64,000 nt of DNA from positions 744,001 to 808,000 of the forward strand of contig LS483478.1 of the NCBI GenBank assembly GCA_900478215.1. The letters run 5' to 3'. Each line of letters opens with the position of its first letter. The first letter of the stretch is position 1. The stretch is from Salmonella enterica subsp. houtenae serovar Houten. GTDB lineage: Bacteria > Pseudomonadota > Gammaproteobacteria > Enterobacterales > Enterobacteriaceae. The notes beneath the pieces are model-generated. The model made no database searches and was not told the origin of the DNA. It worked only from the letters and a program-made list of their open reading frames with translations. A program made the position numbers and the translations under genes. Shown piece after piece: positions 1 to 8,980 of the stretch.

Positions 1-289
1 ACATTTAAGTGTGATACGCCTCTAACTTTACTCATTGATCCGAATCAGCGGTAGACAAGCAGAGAGGGTGTGCGTCATAATTGAATAAAGAGTCATTCAT
101 GAATATATATTCAATGAGTGAAAGGGGATGAGTTTGTTTAGGGGGGTTGTGGCGATCGTCAGTTGGCGGAATGTTCCTTATGAGGCAGCAACCGTCCTGA
201 GTTCAGGCACATTAATCCAATGACATACGGCTTTTTTATCCCTGCATTGAATTAATATTCCGTATTGATTGTAAATTCAGGAGTGTTAA

Positions 290-1120
290 ATGAATCCCTT
301 TAATTATGATGTACAGGCACTTGAGCAAAAAGCGCGTGCGGTGCGCCGTCACATTATCAGACTCAATGCCGATAGCCCGGCAGGAGGACATACCGGGGCC
401 GATCTGTCGCAGGCGGATTTACTGACAGCTCTGTACTTTCGCATTCTGAATGTTTCCGCAGATCGTCTTGAGGATAAAAATCGCGACATCTACATCCAGT
501 CTAAGGGGCATGCGGTGGGGTCCTATTATTGTGTACTGGCTGAAGCTGGCTATTTCCCGCTCGACTGGCTCGCGACCTATCAGCATTCCAATTCCCATCT
601 TCCGGGGCATCCGGTACGACAGAAAACGCCAGGCATTGAACTCAATACCGGCGCATTAGGCCACGGGTTGCCCATTGCCGTTGGTCTTGCGCTGGCAGCG
701 AAAAGAGATAACAGCTCGCGCCGCATTTTTCTGATTACGGGGGATGGTGAATTAGCCGAAGGCAGCAACTGGGAAGCGGCGCTCGCCGCAGCGCATTACA
801 AACTGGATAACCTTGTCATCATCAATGATAAAAATAATCTCCAGTTGGCTGGCGCAACGAAAGACATTATGAACACCGATCCGCTTGCCGATAAATGGCG
901 CGCATTTGGAATGCAGGTGACCGAGTGTGAAGGTAATAACATGGCTTCCATTGTTTCTACTCTGGAAGGATTGAAGCAAGAGGGTAAACCAAACGTAGTG
1001 ATTGCTCACACCACGAAAGGGGCCGGGGTATCTTTTATCGCGGGTAAACCGGAGTGGCATCACCGTGTACCTAAAGGTGAAGAAATTGAGCTGGCGATGG
1101 AGGAACTGAAAGATGAGTAA
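290..1120 (+). CDS. Transketolase, N-terminal (ThDP-binding) subunit
   Basis: A 276-residue protein equal to the N-terminal third or so of transketolase, which moves two-carbon ketol units between sugar phosphates using thiamine diphosphate. The ThDP motif starts at GDGELAEG (residues 151-158) and closes with NDKNN (179-183); the SKGHA segment (71-75) carries a conserved active-site histidine. The ATG is preceded by AGGAG at good spacing. It overlaps the next gene by 8 bases, and that gene supplies the rest of the enzyme, so the two probably form one complex. Split transketolases of this type often belong to specialised sugar pathways rather than the main pentose phosphate route; the substrate cannot be read from sequence. 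Confidence 0.9.
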   Translation: MNPFNYDVQALEQKARAVRRHIIRLNADSPAGGHTGADLSQADLLTALYFRILNVSADRLEDKNRDIYIQSKGHAVGSYYCVLAEAGYFPLDWLATYQHSNSHLPGHPVRQKTPGIELNTGALGHGLPIAVGLALAAKRDNSSRRIFLITGDGELAEGSNWEAALAAAHYKLDNLVIINDKNNLQLAGATKDIMNTDPLADKWRAFGMQVTECEGNNMASIVSTLEGLKQEGKPNVVIAHTTKGAGVSFIAGKPEWHHRVPKGEEIELAMEELKDE

Positions 1121-2051
1121 TGCAGAACACTTAGCGAATGTAATGGTTCAGGCCTTTATCGACGCCGTAGAGAAAGGGATTGATCTGGTTCCTGTGGTGG
1201 CGGATTCCACTTCGACGGCAAAAATTGCCCCTTTTGTGAAGGCGTTTCCCGATCGACTGGTCAATGTGGGTATTGCAGAGCAAAGCCTGGTGGGTACCGC
1301 AGCTGGTCTGGCATTGGGCGGAAAAGTTGCGGTAACGTGTAATGCCGCGCCGTTCCTGATTTCCCGCGCCAATGAGCAGATTAAAGTTGATGTCTGCTAT
1401 AACAATACCAATGTGAAATTGTTTGGTCTGAACTCTGGCGCCAGCTATGGCCCTCTCGCCAGCACCCATCATTCTATTGACGATCTTGGCGTAATGCGCG
1501 GGTTCGGCAATATTCAGATTTTCGCCCCGTCATCGCCGCGCGAGTGTCGCCAGATTATTGATTATGCTATCAATTATGATGGCCCGGTCTATATCAGAAT
1601 GGATGGCAAAGCGCTTCCTGAACTCTATGATGAAGACTATCAGTTTGTTCCTGGCGCGGTTAACACGCTTCGTGAAGGGCAAGCAGTCGCTTTGGTTGCG
1701 ACAGGGTCTACGGTTCATGAAATTGTTGACGCTGCCAATATACTTGCGCAGGCCGGTATTCAGGCAAAAGTTATCAGCGTACCGTCTATTCGTCCTTGCG
1801 ATACTGGCGCGCTTTATACCGCGCTGAAAGGATGTCGTTTTGCCATTGTTGCTGAAGAGCATAATGTCAATGGCGGGCTGGGTAGCCTGGTTGCGGAGAT
1901 CATCGCTGAAGCGGGCGCTCCGATTAAACTGAAACGCCTTGGCATCCCCGATGGCGAATATGCAGCCGCGGGCGATCGGAAATTCCTGCGCCATTATCAT
2001 GGTATAGATGCTGAGAGTATCGCTGAATCCGCCATGCAATTATTGAAGTAA
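1113..2051 (+). CDS. Transketolase, C-terminal subunit
   Basis: A 312-residue protein carrying the pyrimidine-binding and C-terminal domains of transketolase. NVGIAEQ (residues 51-57) holds the glutamate (E56) that in the family activates the thiamine ring. The GSTV-type segment near residue 195 and a C-terminal GGLGS loop fit the transketolase C domain. The start overlaps the end of the N-terminal subunit gene, implying translational coupling and a 1:1 complex. Its 3' end faces the transporter operon on the other strand across a shared terminator. The natural sugar substrate is unknown. Confidence 0.9.
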   Translation: MSNAEHLANVMVQAFIDAVEKGIDLVPVVADSTSTAKIAPFVKAFPDRLVNVGIAEQSLVGTAAGLALGGKVAVTCNAAPFLISRANEQIKVDVCYNNTNVKLFGLNSGASYGPLASTHHSIDDLGVMRGFGNIQIFAPSSPRECRQIIDYAINYDGPVYIRMDGKALPELYDEDYQFVPGAVNTLREGQAVALVATGSTVHEIVDAANILAQAGIQAKVISVPSIRPCDTGALYTALKGCRFAIVAEEHNVNGGLGSLVAEIIAEAGAPIKLKRLGIPDGEYAAAGDRKFLRHYHGIDAESIAESAMQLLK

Positions 2052-2058
2052 AGTCTAT

Positions 2059-2087
2059 TAAGCTCCCTGCATTCAGGGAGCTTTTAA
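2059..2087. terminator. Bidirectional terminator between transketolase and ECF operons
   Basis: A 10-bp perfect stem (AAGCTCCCTG with its complement) around a CATT loop, followed by T-rich sequence on the + strand and preceded by A-rich sequence, so T-rich on the - strand. It lies between two convergent coding regions and probably serves both. Confidence 0.75.
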
Positions 2088-2097
2088 CTTGTCAGGA

Positions 2098-2751
2098 TTA
2101 TTCCGTGCGTAGCTGACCTGCTTCAAGACGCACCACACGCGAGAAATGGCGCTGCGTAAATGCGGTGTCATGACTGATTGCCGCGACGCTGGTTCCCCGC
2201 GCCCGGCACGCGGCCAGCCAGTTTTCAAACACACTGAGCCAGTAGGCGTCAAAATCCCGGCTGGGTTCGTCCAGCAATAACACAGGCGGTGCCATCGCCT
2301 CCAGACTGGCGACCGCCACCATCCGGCGCTGCGCGGCGTGCAGATCAAGCGGGTGCGCCTCGGCGACGTCCGTTAGCTGGCATAACTGAAGCGCGGCTTG
2401 CGTGCGCCGTGAAATTTCCTCTGCCGATAAGCGCTGTAGTTTCAGCCCAAAAGCGACCTCTTGCGCCACATTGCTGTGGAAAATCTGGTTTTCCGCTTCC
2501 TGAAAGAGTACACCGATAGCGGCGGCGCGTTGACGGTTTTTAAGCTGCGCAATCGGTTCTCCATTAAGCGTTACCGAGCCGAAAGTGGGGGAAAGCAGGC
2601 CGGCCATAATCCGTAACAGCGTCGATTTTCCCGCGCCGTTATCGCCGGTCAGCGCCAGCCACTCGCCGTCATGAAGTTCAAGCGAGATAGCGCGCAAACA
2701 GTCGGCTGCGGCATTCGGCCAGCGATAAGCGACCTGATTTAACGTTAACAT
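2098..2751 (-). CDS. ECF transporter ATPase 2 (degenerate signature motif)
   Basis: An ABC ATPase of 217 residues when started at MLTLNQ. It has Walker A GDNGAGKST (36-44), a Q-loop at LFQEAEN, Walker B VLLLDEP (157-163) and a canonical H-loop ISHD (H194). The signature that should read LSGGQ is LHAAQ (137-141), so the glycines that contact the partner's ATP are missing. The start overlaps the stop of the first ATPase gene by 7 bases. With that ATPase it forms the energising pair of an ECF-type transporter in the inner membrane. An upstream ATG at 2796 is in frame but lies inside the neighbour. Confidence 0.85.
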   Translation of the reverse strand: MLTLNQVAYRWPNAAADCLRAISLELHDGEWLALTGDNGAGKSTLLRIMAGLLSPTFGSVTLNGEPIAQLKNRQRAAAIGVLFQEAENQIFHSNVAQEVAFGLKLQRLSAEEISRRTQAALQLCQLTDVAEAHPLDLHAAQRRMVAVASLEAMAPPVLLLDEPSRDFDAYWLSVFENWLAACRARGTSVAAISHDTAFTQRHFSRVVRLEAGQLRTE

Positions 2752-3422
2752 AATGGAGTTAGCGCTCCGTCGCGCAATTGCCATACCCGCTGGCATCGCG
2801 TCAGAAAAGGAAAGTGATTACGCTCAAAAAGCACAGTAAGAGAATGATGTTCCAGCGCCCACTGTTGTAGCCGCTCCAGCAGCGTTCCGGTGGCCACTGA
2901 TGTCAGTCGACTGAAGGCTTCATCAAGAATTAACAATCTGGGTTGCATGGCAAGCGCGCTGGCAATCACTACCCGCTGCGTTTCGCCGCCGGAGAGCGTG
3001 CCGGGATGGCGGTGGCGTAACGACTGACAGTTTGTCAGGGGCAGAGCCTCGTCAATGCGCCGTAGAATTTCCGCTTCATGGAGGCTGAGATTCTCCGGGC
3101 CAAACGCCACCTCTTCCTCTACGCTAAAGGTACAACCGGAAAGCTGTAAATAAGGCGATTGCTGCACCAACTGGATGGTGGGCGACTGTTCTACCAGCGG
3201 GAGCTGTCCGATAGGGACGCCAAGCAGTAAGCCCGTGCCGTCAATATCGCCGGGAAGATAATCCGGATACCAGCCTGCCATCAGTTGCGCCAGCGTACTT
3301 TTTCCGCTGCCGTTATCGCCGACTATCGCCACTATTCCGGGCGTTGAATAGTGGAGATCAAAACATGCCGGCGGGCGTGTCGCATCGGACGCAAGATAAC
3401 GAAACTGCTCTAACGTAACCAT
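2745..3422 (-). CDS. ECF transporter ATPase 1
   Basis: An ABC ATPase of 225 residues when started at MVTLEQ. Walker A GDNGSGKST (35-43), signature LSGGETQR (143-150) and Walker B LLILDEA (163-169) are intact. The usual D-loop (SALD) reads SRLT and the switch-histidine region reads LFERNH rather than THD, so the H-loop is atypical. It overlaps both the T-component gene and the second ATPase gene, which shows tight coupling. Together they drive uptake of a small molecule bound by the S component. Which solute is moved cannot be told from the ATPases. Confidence 0.85.
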   Translation of the reverse strand: MVTLEQFRYLASDATRPPACFDLHYSTPGIVAIVGDNGSGKSTLAQLMAGWYPDYLPGDIDGTGLLLGVPIGQLPLVEQSPTIQLVQQSPYLQLSGCTFSVEEEVAFGPENLSLHEAEILRRIDEALPLTNCQSLRHRHPGTLSGGETQRVVIASALAMQPRLLILDEAFSRLTSVATGTLLERLQQWALEHHSLTVLFERNHFPFLTRCQRVWQLRDGALTPLC

Positions 3423-4117
3423 ATCCACACTCCCGCTTCCGCCAGTATCAGCAGCACCATGCCATACCGCGCCACCCGTTGTAACACGCTATCTTTCGGC
3501 GCCCATAGCGTGGTTCGGGTACGATGCAGCCGAAATCCCCGCATATCCAATGCCGCGCCGCGTATCGCCAGATTGTTAAGCGCATTCTGCGTAAGCGGCA
3601 CAATCAGCGCAGGCATCGCCCGTAGTCGCTGATACCAGCCCTCATCCAGCGGCACGCCGCGCGCGCGCTGGGCTTCATGAACGATCGCCAGTTGTCGTTT
3701 GAGCTGTTCGACGACCAGCAGCGGGCCAGCGAACAGGTAAGCGATACCGGGCGGCAGACGTGACGCAAACAGGGCGCGAATAAACCGCTGAACCGGCACA
3801 TACTGCATCCATAGCTGCGATGTCGACACAATTGCCAGCAGGCGTAGCCATAGCGTAACGGCATATATCCAGCGCTGCGGATCGCGAGGCTGCCCGCTTA
3901 TCCATTCCGTTAGCCAACCGCCATGTACCAGCCATAGCCCACACCCTAAAGACAGCATCAGCCAGGCGACATATTTCGCCCGTCGCCGCGTTGATTTCTG
4001 CGCCAGCAGACAGAGGAAGGTCGCCGCGCTATAAACCGGGAGCACGGTCTGCGCAGGGAGTAGCAGCGTGGTGCAGGCCGCCAGCGCCCACAAGGTTAAC
4101 GAGGTAAACGGATGCAT
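3410..4117 (-). CDS. ECF transporter T component (EcfT-like membrane protein)
   Basis: A 235-residue membrane protein with several hydrophobic segments (roughly 5-40, 48-68, 85-105, 122-138 and 215-234). The cytosolic part has the Arg-Gly motifs that couple EcfT to the ATPases: RARG at 151-154 and MRG in the LDMRGF segment. The start codon directly follows the S-component stop, and the end overlaps the ATPase 1 start. It acts as the scaffold joining the ATPases to the substrate-binding subunit. Confidence 0.8.
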   Translation of the reverse strand: MHPFTSLTLWALAACTTLLLPAQTVLPVYSAATFLCLLAQKSTRRRAKYVAWLMLSLGCGLWLVHGGWLTEWISGQPRDPQRWIYAVTLWLRLLAIVSTSQLWMQYVPVQRFIRALFASRLPPGIAYLFAGPLLVVEQLKRQLAIVHEAQRARGVPLDEGWYQRLRAMPALIVPLTQNALNNLAIRGAALDMRGFRLHRTRTTLWAPKDSVLQRVARYGMVLLILAEAGVWIWLR

Positions 4118-4696
4118 TTAGCGTACGGCTGACATCGCAGGAAAATGCCGTGTCGTACGTAACGGTAGCTGACGCAGCAGCACCCAAACGATAATCGCGG
4201 TCAGAATTTTATCGACCAGATTGGCGCCTGTGACGGTAATCGCGACAGACTCTACCAGGTTTTGGCTCATTGAATGCATCCAGGCGACGAACAAATCAGC
4301 GCCGCTACCGGTAACGCCGCCAAAAAGCGCGGTACGAAGCGGTACGGCGACCAGCGTCACCGCTAACGTAATGACGACGCCGCTGACGATCACTTTGGGC
4401 AGGGTACGAAACCAGCCTGCGCGCGCCAGCCACCCGGCGACCAGGCCGATAACCATCGCTACCGGGGCAAACGCGGCAGCGATAGGGTCGGTAAGCAACC
4501 CCCACAGCAAGTTGGTCAGAAGCCCGGTCAACATGCCGATAACCGGCCCTAGCAGTACTGCGCTAATTAAGGTGCCGATCGAGTCGAGAAAAATAGGCAG
4601 CTTCAACATGCTAATAAGCTGTCCGCCAATCATATTGATGGCAATAGCGATGACAATCAGCACCAGAGACTGACTGGAAAATGGGCGACGCGCCAT
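4118..4696 (-). CDS. ECF transporter S component (substrate-binding membrane protein)
   Basis: A 192-residue protein that is almost wholly hydrophobic, with about six membrane spans and short polar loops, the usual size and shape of an ECF substrate-capture (S) subunit. The early ISMLKLPIFLDSIGT segment resembles the substrate-loop region of S components. It is the second gene of the - strand cluster, directly before the T component. The substrate is not identifiable by eye. Proximity to a thiamine diphosphate-dependent enzyme suggests a thiamine-type vitamin or precursor, but a sugar-related compound is equally possible. Confidence 0.75.
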   Translation of the reverse strand: MARRPFSSQSLVLIVIAIAINMIGGQLISMLKLPIFLDSIGTLISAVLLGPVIGMLTGLLTNLLWGLLTDPIAAAFAPVAMVIGLVAGWLARAGWFRTLPKVIVSGVVITLAVTLVAVPLRTALFGGVTGSGADLFVAWMHSMSQNLVESVAITVTGANLVDKILTAIIVWVLLRQLPLRTTRHFPAMSAVR

Positions 4697-4721
4697 AAAG
4701 TACCTCTTAAAGAGTCGTCAA

Positions 4722-5147
4722 TTAACGGGAAGAAATATGCAATTCGTCATAACCGGAAATGGCGCACGGTTGACGGCTGAACGTCAGCGCTGGCAGCTCG
4801 CCGATAACCAGTTCCAGCGTGGTACGCACGGTACACCCCGGCATCATATGGCCGCCGAGCATGGCCCCGTAGGGATCTGATACCGCGAGATGCAGATGCT
4901 CGCCGGTCAATTCAAGCGTGCCGTTTAGCGAGATAACTTCAAACGTGCCGGTGAGCGACGTGGTCTCCTCTTGCCCGGCATAACGCAGCGCAACGTCGGT
5001 TAGACTGCCGGTACACCCTGCTATCCAGGCGGCATGTAATTGGTTCTGTTGCACAAAGGCGTGTAATTGGGAAAACACTTCCTGGCCGGGAAGTAGACGA
5101 AGCGCGTAAAAGCGCGCTGTAGAGGCGTTGTGGTGAGATGCAGTCAT
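4722..5147 (-). CDS. PPC/DUF296 domain protein
   Basis: A 141-residue soluble protein with the PPC (plants and prokaryotes conserved, DUF296) fold. Recognisable pieces are a LLPGQEV start, HLHLAVSD, a GAMLGGHM glycine loop and the TTLELVIGEL strand. Plant relatives are AT-hook DNA-binding proteins; bacterial single-domain members are small trimers of largely unknown function. It leads the ECF transporter cluster with a 25-base gap, so it is probably co-transcribed with it. It could be a ligand-sensing or DNA-binding accessory, but no function is established from sequence. Confidence 0.8.
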   Translation of the reverse strand: MTASHHNASTARFYALRLLPGQEVFSQLHAFVQQNQLHAAWIAGCTGSLTDVALRYAGQEETTSLTGTFEVISLNGTLELTGEHLHLAVSDPYGAMLGGHMMPGCTVRTTLELVIGELPALTFSRQPCAISGYDELHISSR

Positions 5148-5310
5148 CGTTACAGGACTCCGAGACTCGGACGTGGCGCTGATAATATAGACGCTGGCGA
5201 CAGCGCTTTCTGATATAAATCAGTATTTGTGACGCGACGATGAAAAGATCTGACGGGTGTACTGGTGATTCTCAAATATGGAATAAATTGCAGCGTAAGC
5301 GGCCATGAAA

Positions 5311-5326
5311 TGTGATGCAGGTCAGA
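5311..5326 (+). promoter_or_regulatory. CRP-like site upstream of epd
   Basis: TGTGA, six bases, then TCAGA: nine of ten core positions match the CRP consensus. E. coli epd is known to be CRP-dependent, so a site here fits. Inference from pattern only. Confidence 0.5.
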
Positions 5327-5383
5327 TAACTGTCTTCTTCGACTGGACAAACATTCCTTTTATTCCCCGTTTCGCTTATTCTA

Positions 5384-5399
5384 GCTGAAGCGTTTCAGT
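5384..5399 (+). promoter_or_regulatory. Cra (FruR)-like operator upstream of epd-pgk-fbaA
   Basis: GCTGAAGCGTTTCAGT matches the Cra consensus (TGAA, C near the centre, TTCA). Cra controls glycolytic and gluconeogenic genes, including the epd-pgk-fba operon of E. coli. The site lies about 120 bases before the epd start. Confidence 0.6.
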
Positions 5400-5520
5400 T
5401 AATTAAATGTTCGACAATTAACCAATCAGTCGCAGTTTGCGACAGGTGAGGTTTTACTCGACGATGAGCTGCATTACTCTGTCAGCCTCATCTGAATCGG
5501 GATAGCCTTGCAGGAGACCT

Positions 5521-6549
5521 ATGACCGTACGCATAGCGATTAATGGCTTTGGTCGCATCGGGCGTAACGTGGTTCGTGCTTTGTATGAATCCGGACGTCG
5601 GGCGGAAATTACCGTGGTGGCCATCAACGAGCTGGCGGATGCCGCAGGCATGGCGCATTTGTTGAAATACGATACCAGCCACGGGCGCTTTGCATGGGAG
5701 GTTCGCCACGAGCGCGAGCAGCTTTTTGTCGGTGACGATGTCATTCGTATTCTGCATGAACGAACGCTGGCGGATCTGCCGTGGCGCGAACTGGGCGTGG
5801 ATGTCGTGTTGGATTGTACGGGCGTATATGGCAACCGGGAGCATGGCGAGGCGCATATTGCCGCTGGCGCGAAGAAAGTGCTCTTTTCTCATCCGGGCAG
5901 CAACGATCTTGACGCCACCGTCGTTTTTGGCGTGAACCAGAATCAATTGCGTGCGGAACATCGTATTGTCTCAAACGCGTCCTGTACCACGAATTGCATA
6001 ATTCCCGTCATTAAATTGTTAGATGATGCTTACGGCATTGAGTCCGGTACCGTCACGACGATCCACTCCGCGATGAACGATCAGCAGGTGATCGACGCGT
6101 ATCACGCCGATCTGCGGCGTACGCGCGCGGCCAGCCAGTCGATTATTCCGGTAGATACGAAACTGGCGGCAGGCATTACGCGTATATTCCCGCAGTTTAA
6201 CGATCGTTTTGAGGCGATTGCCGTGCGCGTTCCCACCATTAATGTGACGGCGATCGATTTAAGCGTGACGGTGAAAAAACCGGTAAAAGCCAGTGAAGTC
6301 AACCAGTTGCTGCAAAAAGCAGCACAAGGTGCATTTCATGGTATAGTTGACTATACGGAATCACCGTTGGTCTCGATAGATTTTAACCACGACCCGCACA
6401 GCGCTATTGTTGATGGCACGCAAACCCGGGTCAGTGGCGCCCACCTGATCAAGACGCTGGTCTGGTGCGATAATGAATGGGGCTTTGCTAACCGGATGCT
6501 CGATACCACGTTAGCGATGGCCGCAGTGGGTTTCAGGCTCGACGCGTAA
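5521..6549 (+). CDS. epd: D-erythrose-4-phosphate dehydrogenase
   Basis: A 342-residue GAPDH-family enzyme that oxidises erythrose-4-phosphate to 4-phosphoerythronate, the first step of the DXP-dependent pyridoxal phosphate pathway. The Rossmann start INGFGRIGR (7-15) binds NAD and NASCTTNC holds the catalytic cysteine; the C-terminal [12 protein letters not shown] is family-typical. AGGAG lies just ahead of the ATG. The E. coli protein is near 339 residues; here the tail ends VGFRLDA. It is the first gene of epd-pgk-fbaA, with 39 bases to pgk, and has CRP-like and Cra-like sites upstream. Confidence 0.96.
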   Translation: MTVRIAINGFGRIGRNVVRALYESGRRAEITVVAINELADAAGMAHLLKYDTSHGRFAWEVRHEREQLFVGDDVIRILHERTLADLPWRELGVDVVLDCTGVYGNREHGEAHIAAGAKKVLFSHPGSNDLDATVVFGVNQNQLRAEHRIVSNASCTTNCIIPVIKLLDDAYGIESGTVTTIHSAMNDQQVIDAYHADLRRTRAASQSIIPVDTKLAAGITRIFPQFNDRFEAIAVRVPTINVTAIDLSVTVKKPVKASEVNQLLQKAAQGAFHGIVDYTESPLVSIDFNHDPHSAIVDGTQTRVSGAHLIKTLVWCDNEWGFANRMLDTTLAMAAVGFRLDA

Positions 6550-6588
6550 GCGTCGACAAAACTTTAAGAATCATTGAGAGGATTCACC

Positions 6589-7752
6589 ATGTCTGTAATT
6601 AAGATGACCGATCTGGATCTGGCCGGGAAACGCGTTTTTATCCGTGCGGATCTGAACGTACCTGTTAAAGAAGGGAAAGTGACCAGCGACGCGCGTATCC
6701 GCGCCTCTCTGCCGACCATCGAACTGGCTCTGAAACAGGGCGCGAAAGTGATGGTAACTTCCCACCTGGGTCGTCCTACCGAAGGCGAGTACAACGAAGA
6801 ATTCTCTCTGCTGCCGGTTGTTAACTACCTGAAAGACAAACTGTCTAACCCGGTTCGCCTGGTCAAAGATTACCTCGACGGCGTTGACGTGGCCGAAGGT
6901 GAGCTGGTGGTTCTGGAAAACGTTCGCTTTAATAAAGGCGAAAAGAAAGACGACGAAGCGCTGTCTAAAAAATATGCCGCCCTGTGTGACGTATTCGTGA
7001 TGGACGCCTTTGGTACTGCGCACCGCGCGCAGGCTTCTACCCACGGTATCGGCAAATTCGCTGACGTCGCATGTGCAGGCCCACTGCTGGCCGCTGAACT
7101 GGATGCGTTGGGTAAAGCGCTGAAAGAACCGGCTCGTCCGATGGTGGCTATCGTTGGTGGTTCTAAAGTGTCTACCAAACTGACCGTTCTGGATTCCTTG
7201 TCTAAAATCGCTGACCAGTTGATCGTCGGCGGCGGTATCGCCAACACCTTCGTTGCCGCTCAGGGCCACAGCGTCGGTAAATCCCTGTACGAAGCTGACC
7301 TGGTTGACGAAGCAAAACGTCTGCTGACCACTTGCGATATCCCGGTTCCGACCGATGTTCGCGTTGCCACCGAGTTCTCTGAAACCGCAGCAGCAACCCT
7401 GAAATCCGTCAACGATGTGAAAGAAGACGAGCAGATCCTGGATATCGGCGACGCTTCCGCTCAGCAGTTGGCTGACATCCTTAAGAATGCCAAAACCATT
7501 CTGTGGAACGGCCCGGTTGGCGTGTTTGAGTTCCCGAACTTCCGTAAAGGGACTGAAATCGTGGCGAATGCGATTGCAGACAGCGAAGCCTTCTCTATTG
7601 CTGGCGGCGGCGATACCCTGGCGGCAATCGACCTGTTCGGCATTGCTGACAAAATCTCCTACATTTCTACTGGCGGCGGCGCATTCCTCGAATTCGTGGA
7701 AGGTAAAGTTCTGCCAGCAGTCGCGATGCTCGAAGAGCGCGCTAAGAAGTAA
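6589..7752 (+). CDS. pgk: Phosphoglycerate kinase
   Basis: A 387-residue cytosolic glycolytic enzyme converting 1,3-bisphosphoglycerate and ADP to 3-phosphoglycerate and ATP. Family motifs are present: DLNVPVKEG and SHLGRPTEG in the N domain, GGSKVSTKL, then GGGDTLAAI and [13 protein letters not shown] near the nucleotide site. The start is set at MSVIKM by the GAGAGG ribosome-binding site; an in-frame ATG 15 bases upstream overlaps that site and is unlikely. Codon use is strongly biased towards highly expressed codons. A hairpin follows before fbaA. Confidence 0.98.
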   Translation: MSVIKMTDLDLAGKRVFIRADLNVPVKEGKVTSDARIRASLPTIELALKQGAKVMVTSHLGRPTEGEYNEEFSLLPVVNYLKDKLSNPVRLVKDYLDGVDVAEGELVVLENVRFNKGEKKDDEALSKKYAALCDVFVMDAFGTAHRAQASTHGIGKFADVACAGPLLAAELDALGKALKEPARPMVAIVGGSKVSTKLTVLDSLSKIADQLIVGGGIANTFVAAQGHSVGKSLYEADLVDEAKRLLTTCDIPVPTDVRVATEFSETAAATLKSVNDVKEDEQILDIGDASAQQLADILKNAKTILWNGPVGVFEFPNFRKGTEIVANAIADSEAFSIAGGGDTLAAIDLFGIADKISYISTGGGAFLEFVEGKVLPAVAMLEERAKK

Positions 7753-7757
7753 TCGTT

Positions 7758-7786
7758 ACGGGCAGGGATTCCTGCCCGTTGATTTT
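7758..7786 (+). terminator. Hairpin terminator/attenuator between pgk and fbaA
   Basis: A 9-bp stem (ACGGGCAGG with its complement) around GATT, followed by TGATTTTAT. It sits directly after pgk inside the epd-pgk-fbaA cluster, so it may lower readthrough or protect the mRNA end rather than end all transcripts. Confidence 0.65.
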
Positions 7787-7853
7787 ATAGCCGCTCTGTA
7801 ATGCAGAACGGCTTGTGTTATTCCCAAAGCCCGACGATACAGGACAACGAAAC

Positions 7854-8933
7854 ATGTCTAAAATTTTTGATTTCGTAAAACCAGGTGTGATCACTGGTGA
7901 TGACGTACAGAAAGTGTTCCAGGTAGCAAAAGAAAACAATTTTGCTCTGCCGGCAGTTAACTGCGTGGGCACTGATTCCATCAACGCTGTTCTGGAAACC
8001 GCTGCAAAAGTTAAAGCGCCGGTCATCGTTCAGTTCTCCAACGGCGGCGCTTCCTTTATCGCGGGTAAAGGCGTGAAAACTGACGTTCCTCAGGGGGCGG
8101 CAATCCTGGGCGCTATCTCTGGCGCGCATCATGTTCATCAGATGGCTGAACATTATGGTGTTCCGGTTATTCTGCACACTGACCACTGCGCGAAGAAACT
8201 GTTGCCGTGGATCGACGGTCTGTTGGACGCGGGTGAAAAACACTTCGCGGCTACCGGCAAGCCGCTGTTCTCTTCCCACATGATTGACCTGTCTGAAGAG
8301 TCCCTGCACGAAAACATCGAAATCTGCTCCAAATACCTGGCGCGCATGTCCAAAATCGACATGACTCTGGAGATCGAACTGGGTTGCACCGGTGGTGAAG
8401 AAGATGGCGTGGACAACAGCCACATGGACGCTTCTGCCCTGTACACCCAGCCGGAAGACGTTGATTACGCGTACACCGAGCTGAGCAAAATCAGCCCGCG
8501 TTTCACCATTGCCGCTTCCTTCGGTAACGTACACGGCGTTTACAAGCCGGGTAACGTGGTTCTGACCCCGACCATTCTGCGTGATTCTCAGGACTATGTT
8601 TCTAAGAAACACAACCTGCCGCACAACAGCCTGAACTTCGTCTTCCACGGCGGTTCCGGTTCTACTGCTCAGGAAATCAAAGACTCCGTAAGCTACGGCG
8701 TAGTGAAAATGAACATTGATACCGATACCCAATGGGCGACCTGGGAAGGTGTTCTGAACTACTACAAAGAAAACGAAGCGTATCTGCAAGGTCAACTGGG
8801 CAACCCGAAAGGTGAAGATCAGCCGAACAAAAAATACTATGACCCGCGCGTATGGCTGCGTGCTGGCCAGACTTCGATGATCGCTCGTCTGGAAAAAGCA
8901 TTTAAAGAACTGAACGCGATTGACGTTCTGTAA
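7854..8933 (+). CDS. fbaA: Class II fructose-1,6-bisphosphate aldolase
   Basis: A 359-residue zinc-dependent aldolase that cleaves fructose-1,6-bisphosphate to dihydroxyacetone phosphate and glyceraldehyde-3-phosphate. Zinc and substrate residues lie in HTDHCAKK, NVHGVYKPG and FVFHGGSGS; LEIELGCTGGEEDG is the class II loop. The start is MSKIFDF, giving the usual family length; an upstream in-frame ATG at 7815 lies in the pgk-fbaA gap. It ends the epd-pgk-fbaA cluster, followed by a clear terminator. Codon use is that of a highly expressed gene. Confidence 0.98.
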   Translation: MSKIFDFVKPGVITGDDVQKVFQVAKENNFALPAVNCVGTDSINAVLETAAKVKAPVIVQFSNGGASFIAGKGVKTDVPQGAAILGAISGAHHVHQMAEHYGVPVILHTDHCAKKLLPWIDGLLDAGEKHFAATGKPLFSSHMIDLSEESLHENIEICSKYLARMSKIDMTLEIELGCTGGEEDGVDNSHMDASALYTQPEDVDYAYTELSKISPRFTIAASFGNVHGVYKPGNVVLTPTILRDSQDYVSKKHNLPHNSLNFVFHGGSGSTAQEIKDSVSYGVVKMNIDTDTQWATWEGVLNYYKENEAYLQGQLGNPKGEDQPNKKYYDPRVWLRAGQTSMIARLEKAFKELNAIDVL

Positions 8934-8949
8934 TGTAGTCTGCTGATTG

Positions 8950-8980
8950 AAATGGCTTCCCTCGGGAAGCCATTTTTTTA
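8950..8980 (+). terminator. Rho-independent terminator after fbaA
   Basis: An 11- to 12-bp stem with arm AAATGGCTTCC, a short loop, the complementary arm and a run of seven T. It lies 17 bases after the fbaA stop. Confidence 0.85.

Larger units (their letters stand above)
5148..5520. other. Intergenic control region between PPC gene and epd
   Basis: About 370 bases between two divergent genes, without a convincing gene. It holds a CRP-like site (5311-5326) and a Cra-like palindrome (5384-5399), listed separately, both on the epd side. A short open frame on the - strand (5150-5350) has no family resemblance and no plausible ribosome-binding site. Confidence 0.5.

Noticed and set aside
5150..5350. 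Small - strand frame in the epd control region
   Set aside because: It covers the CRP-like site, lacks a ribosome-binding site and matches nothing known to me.
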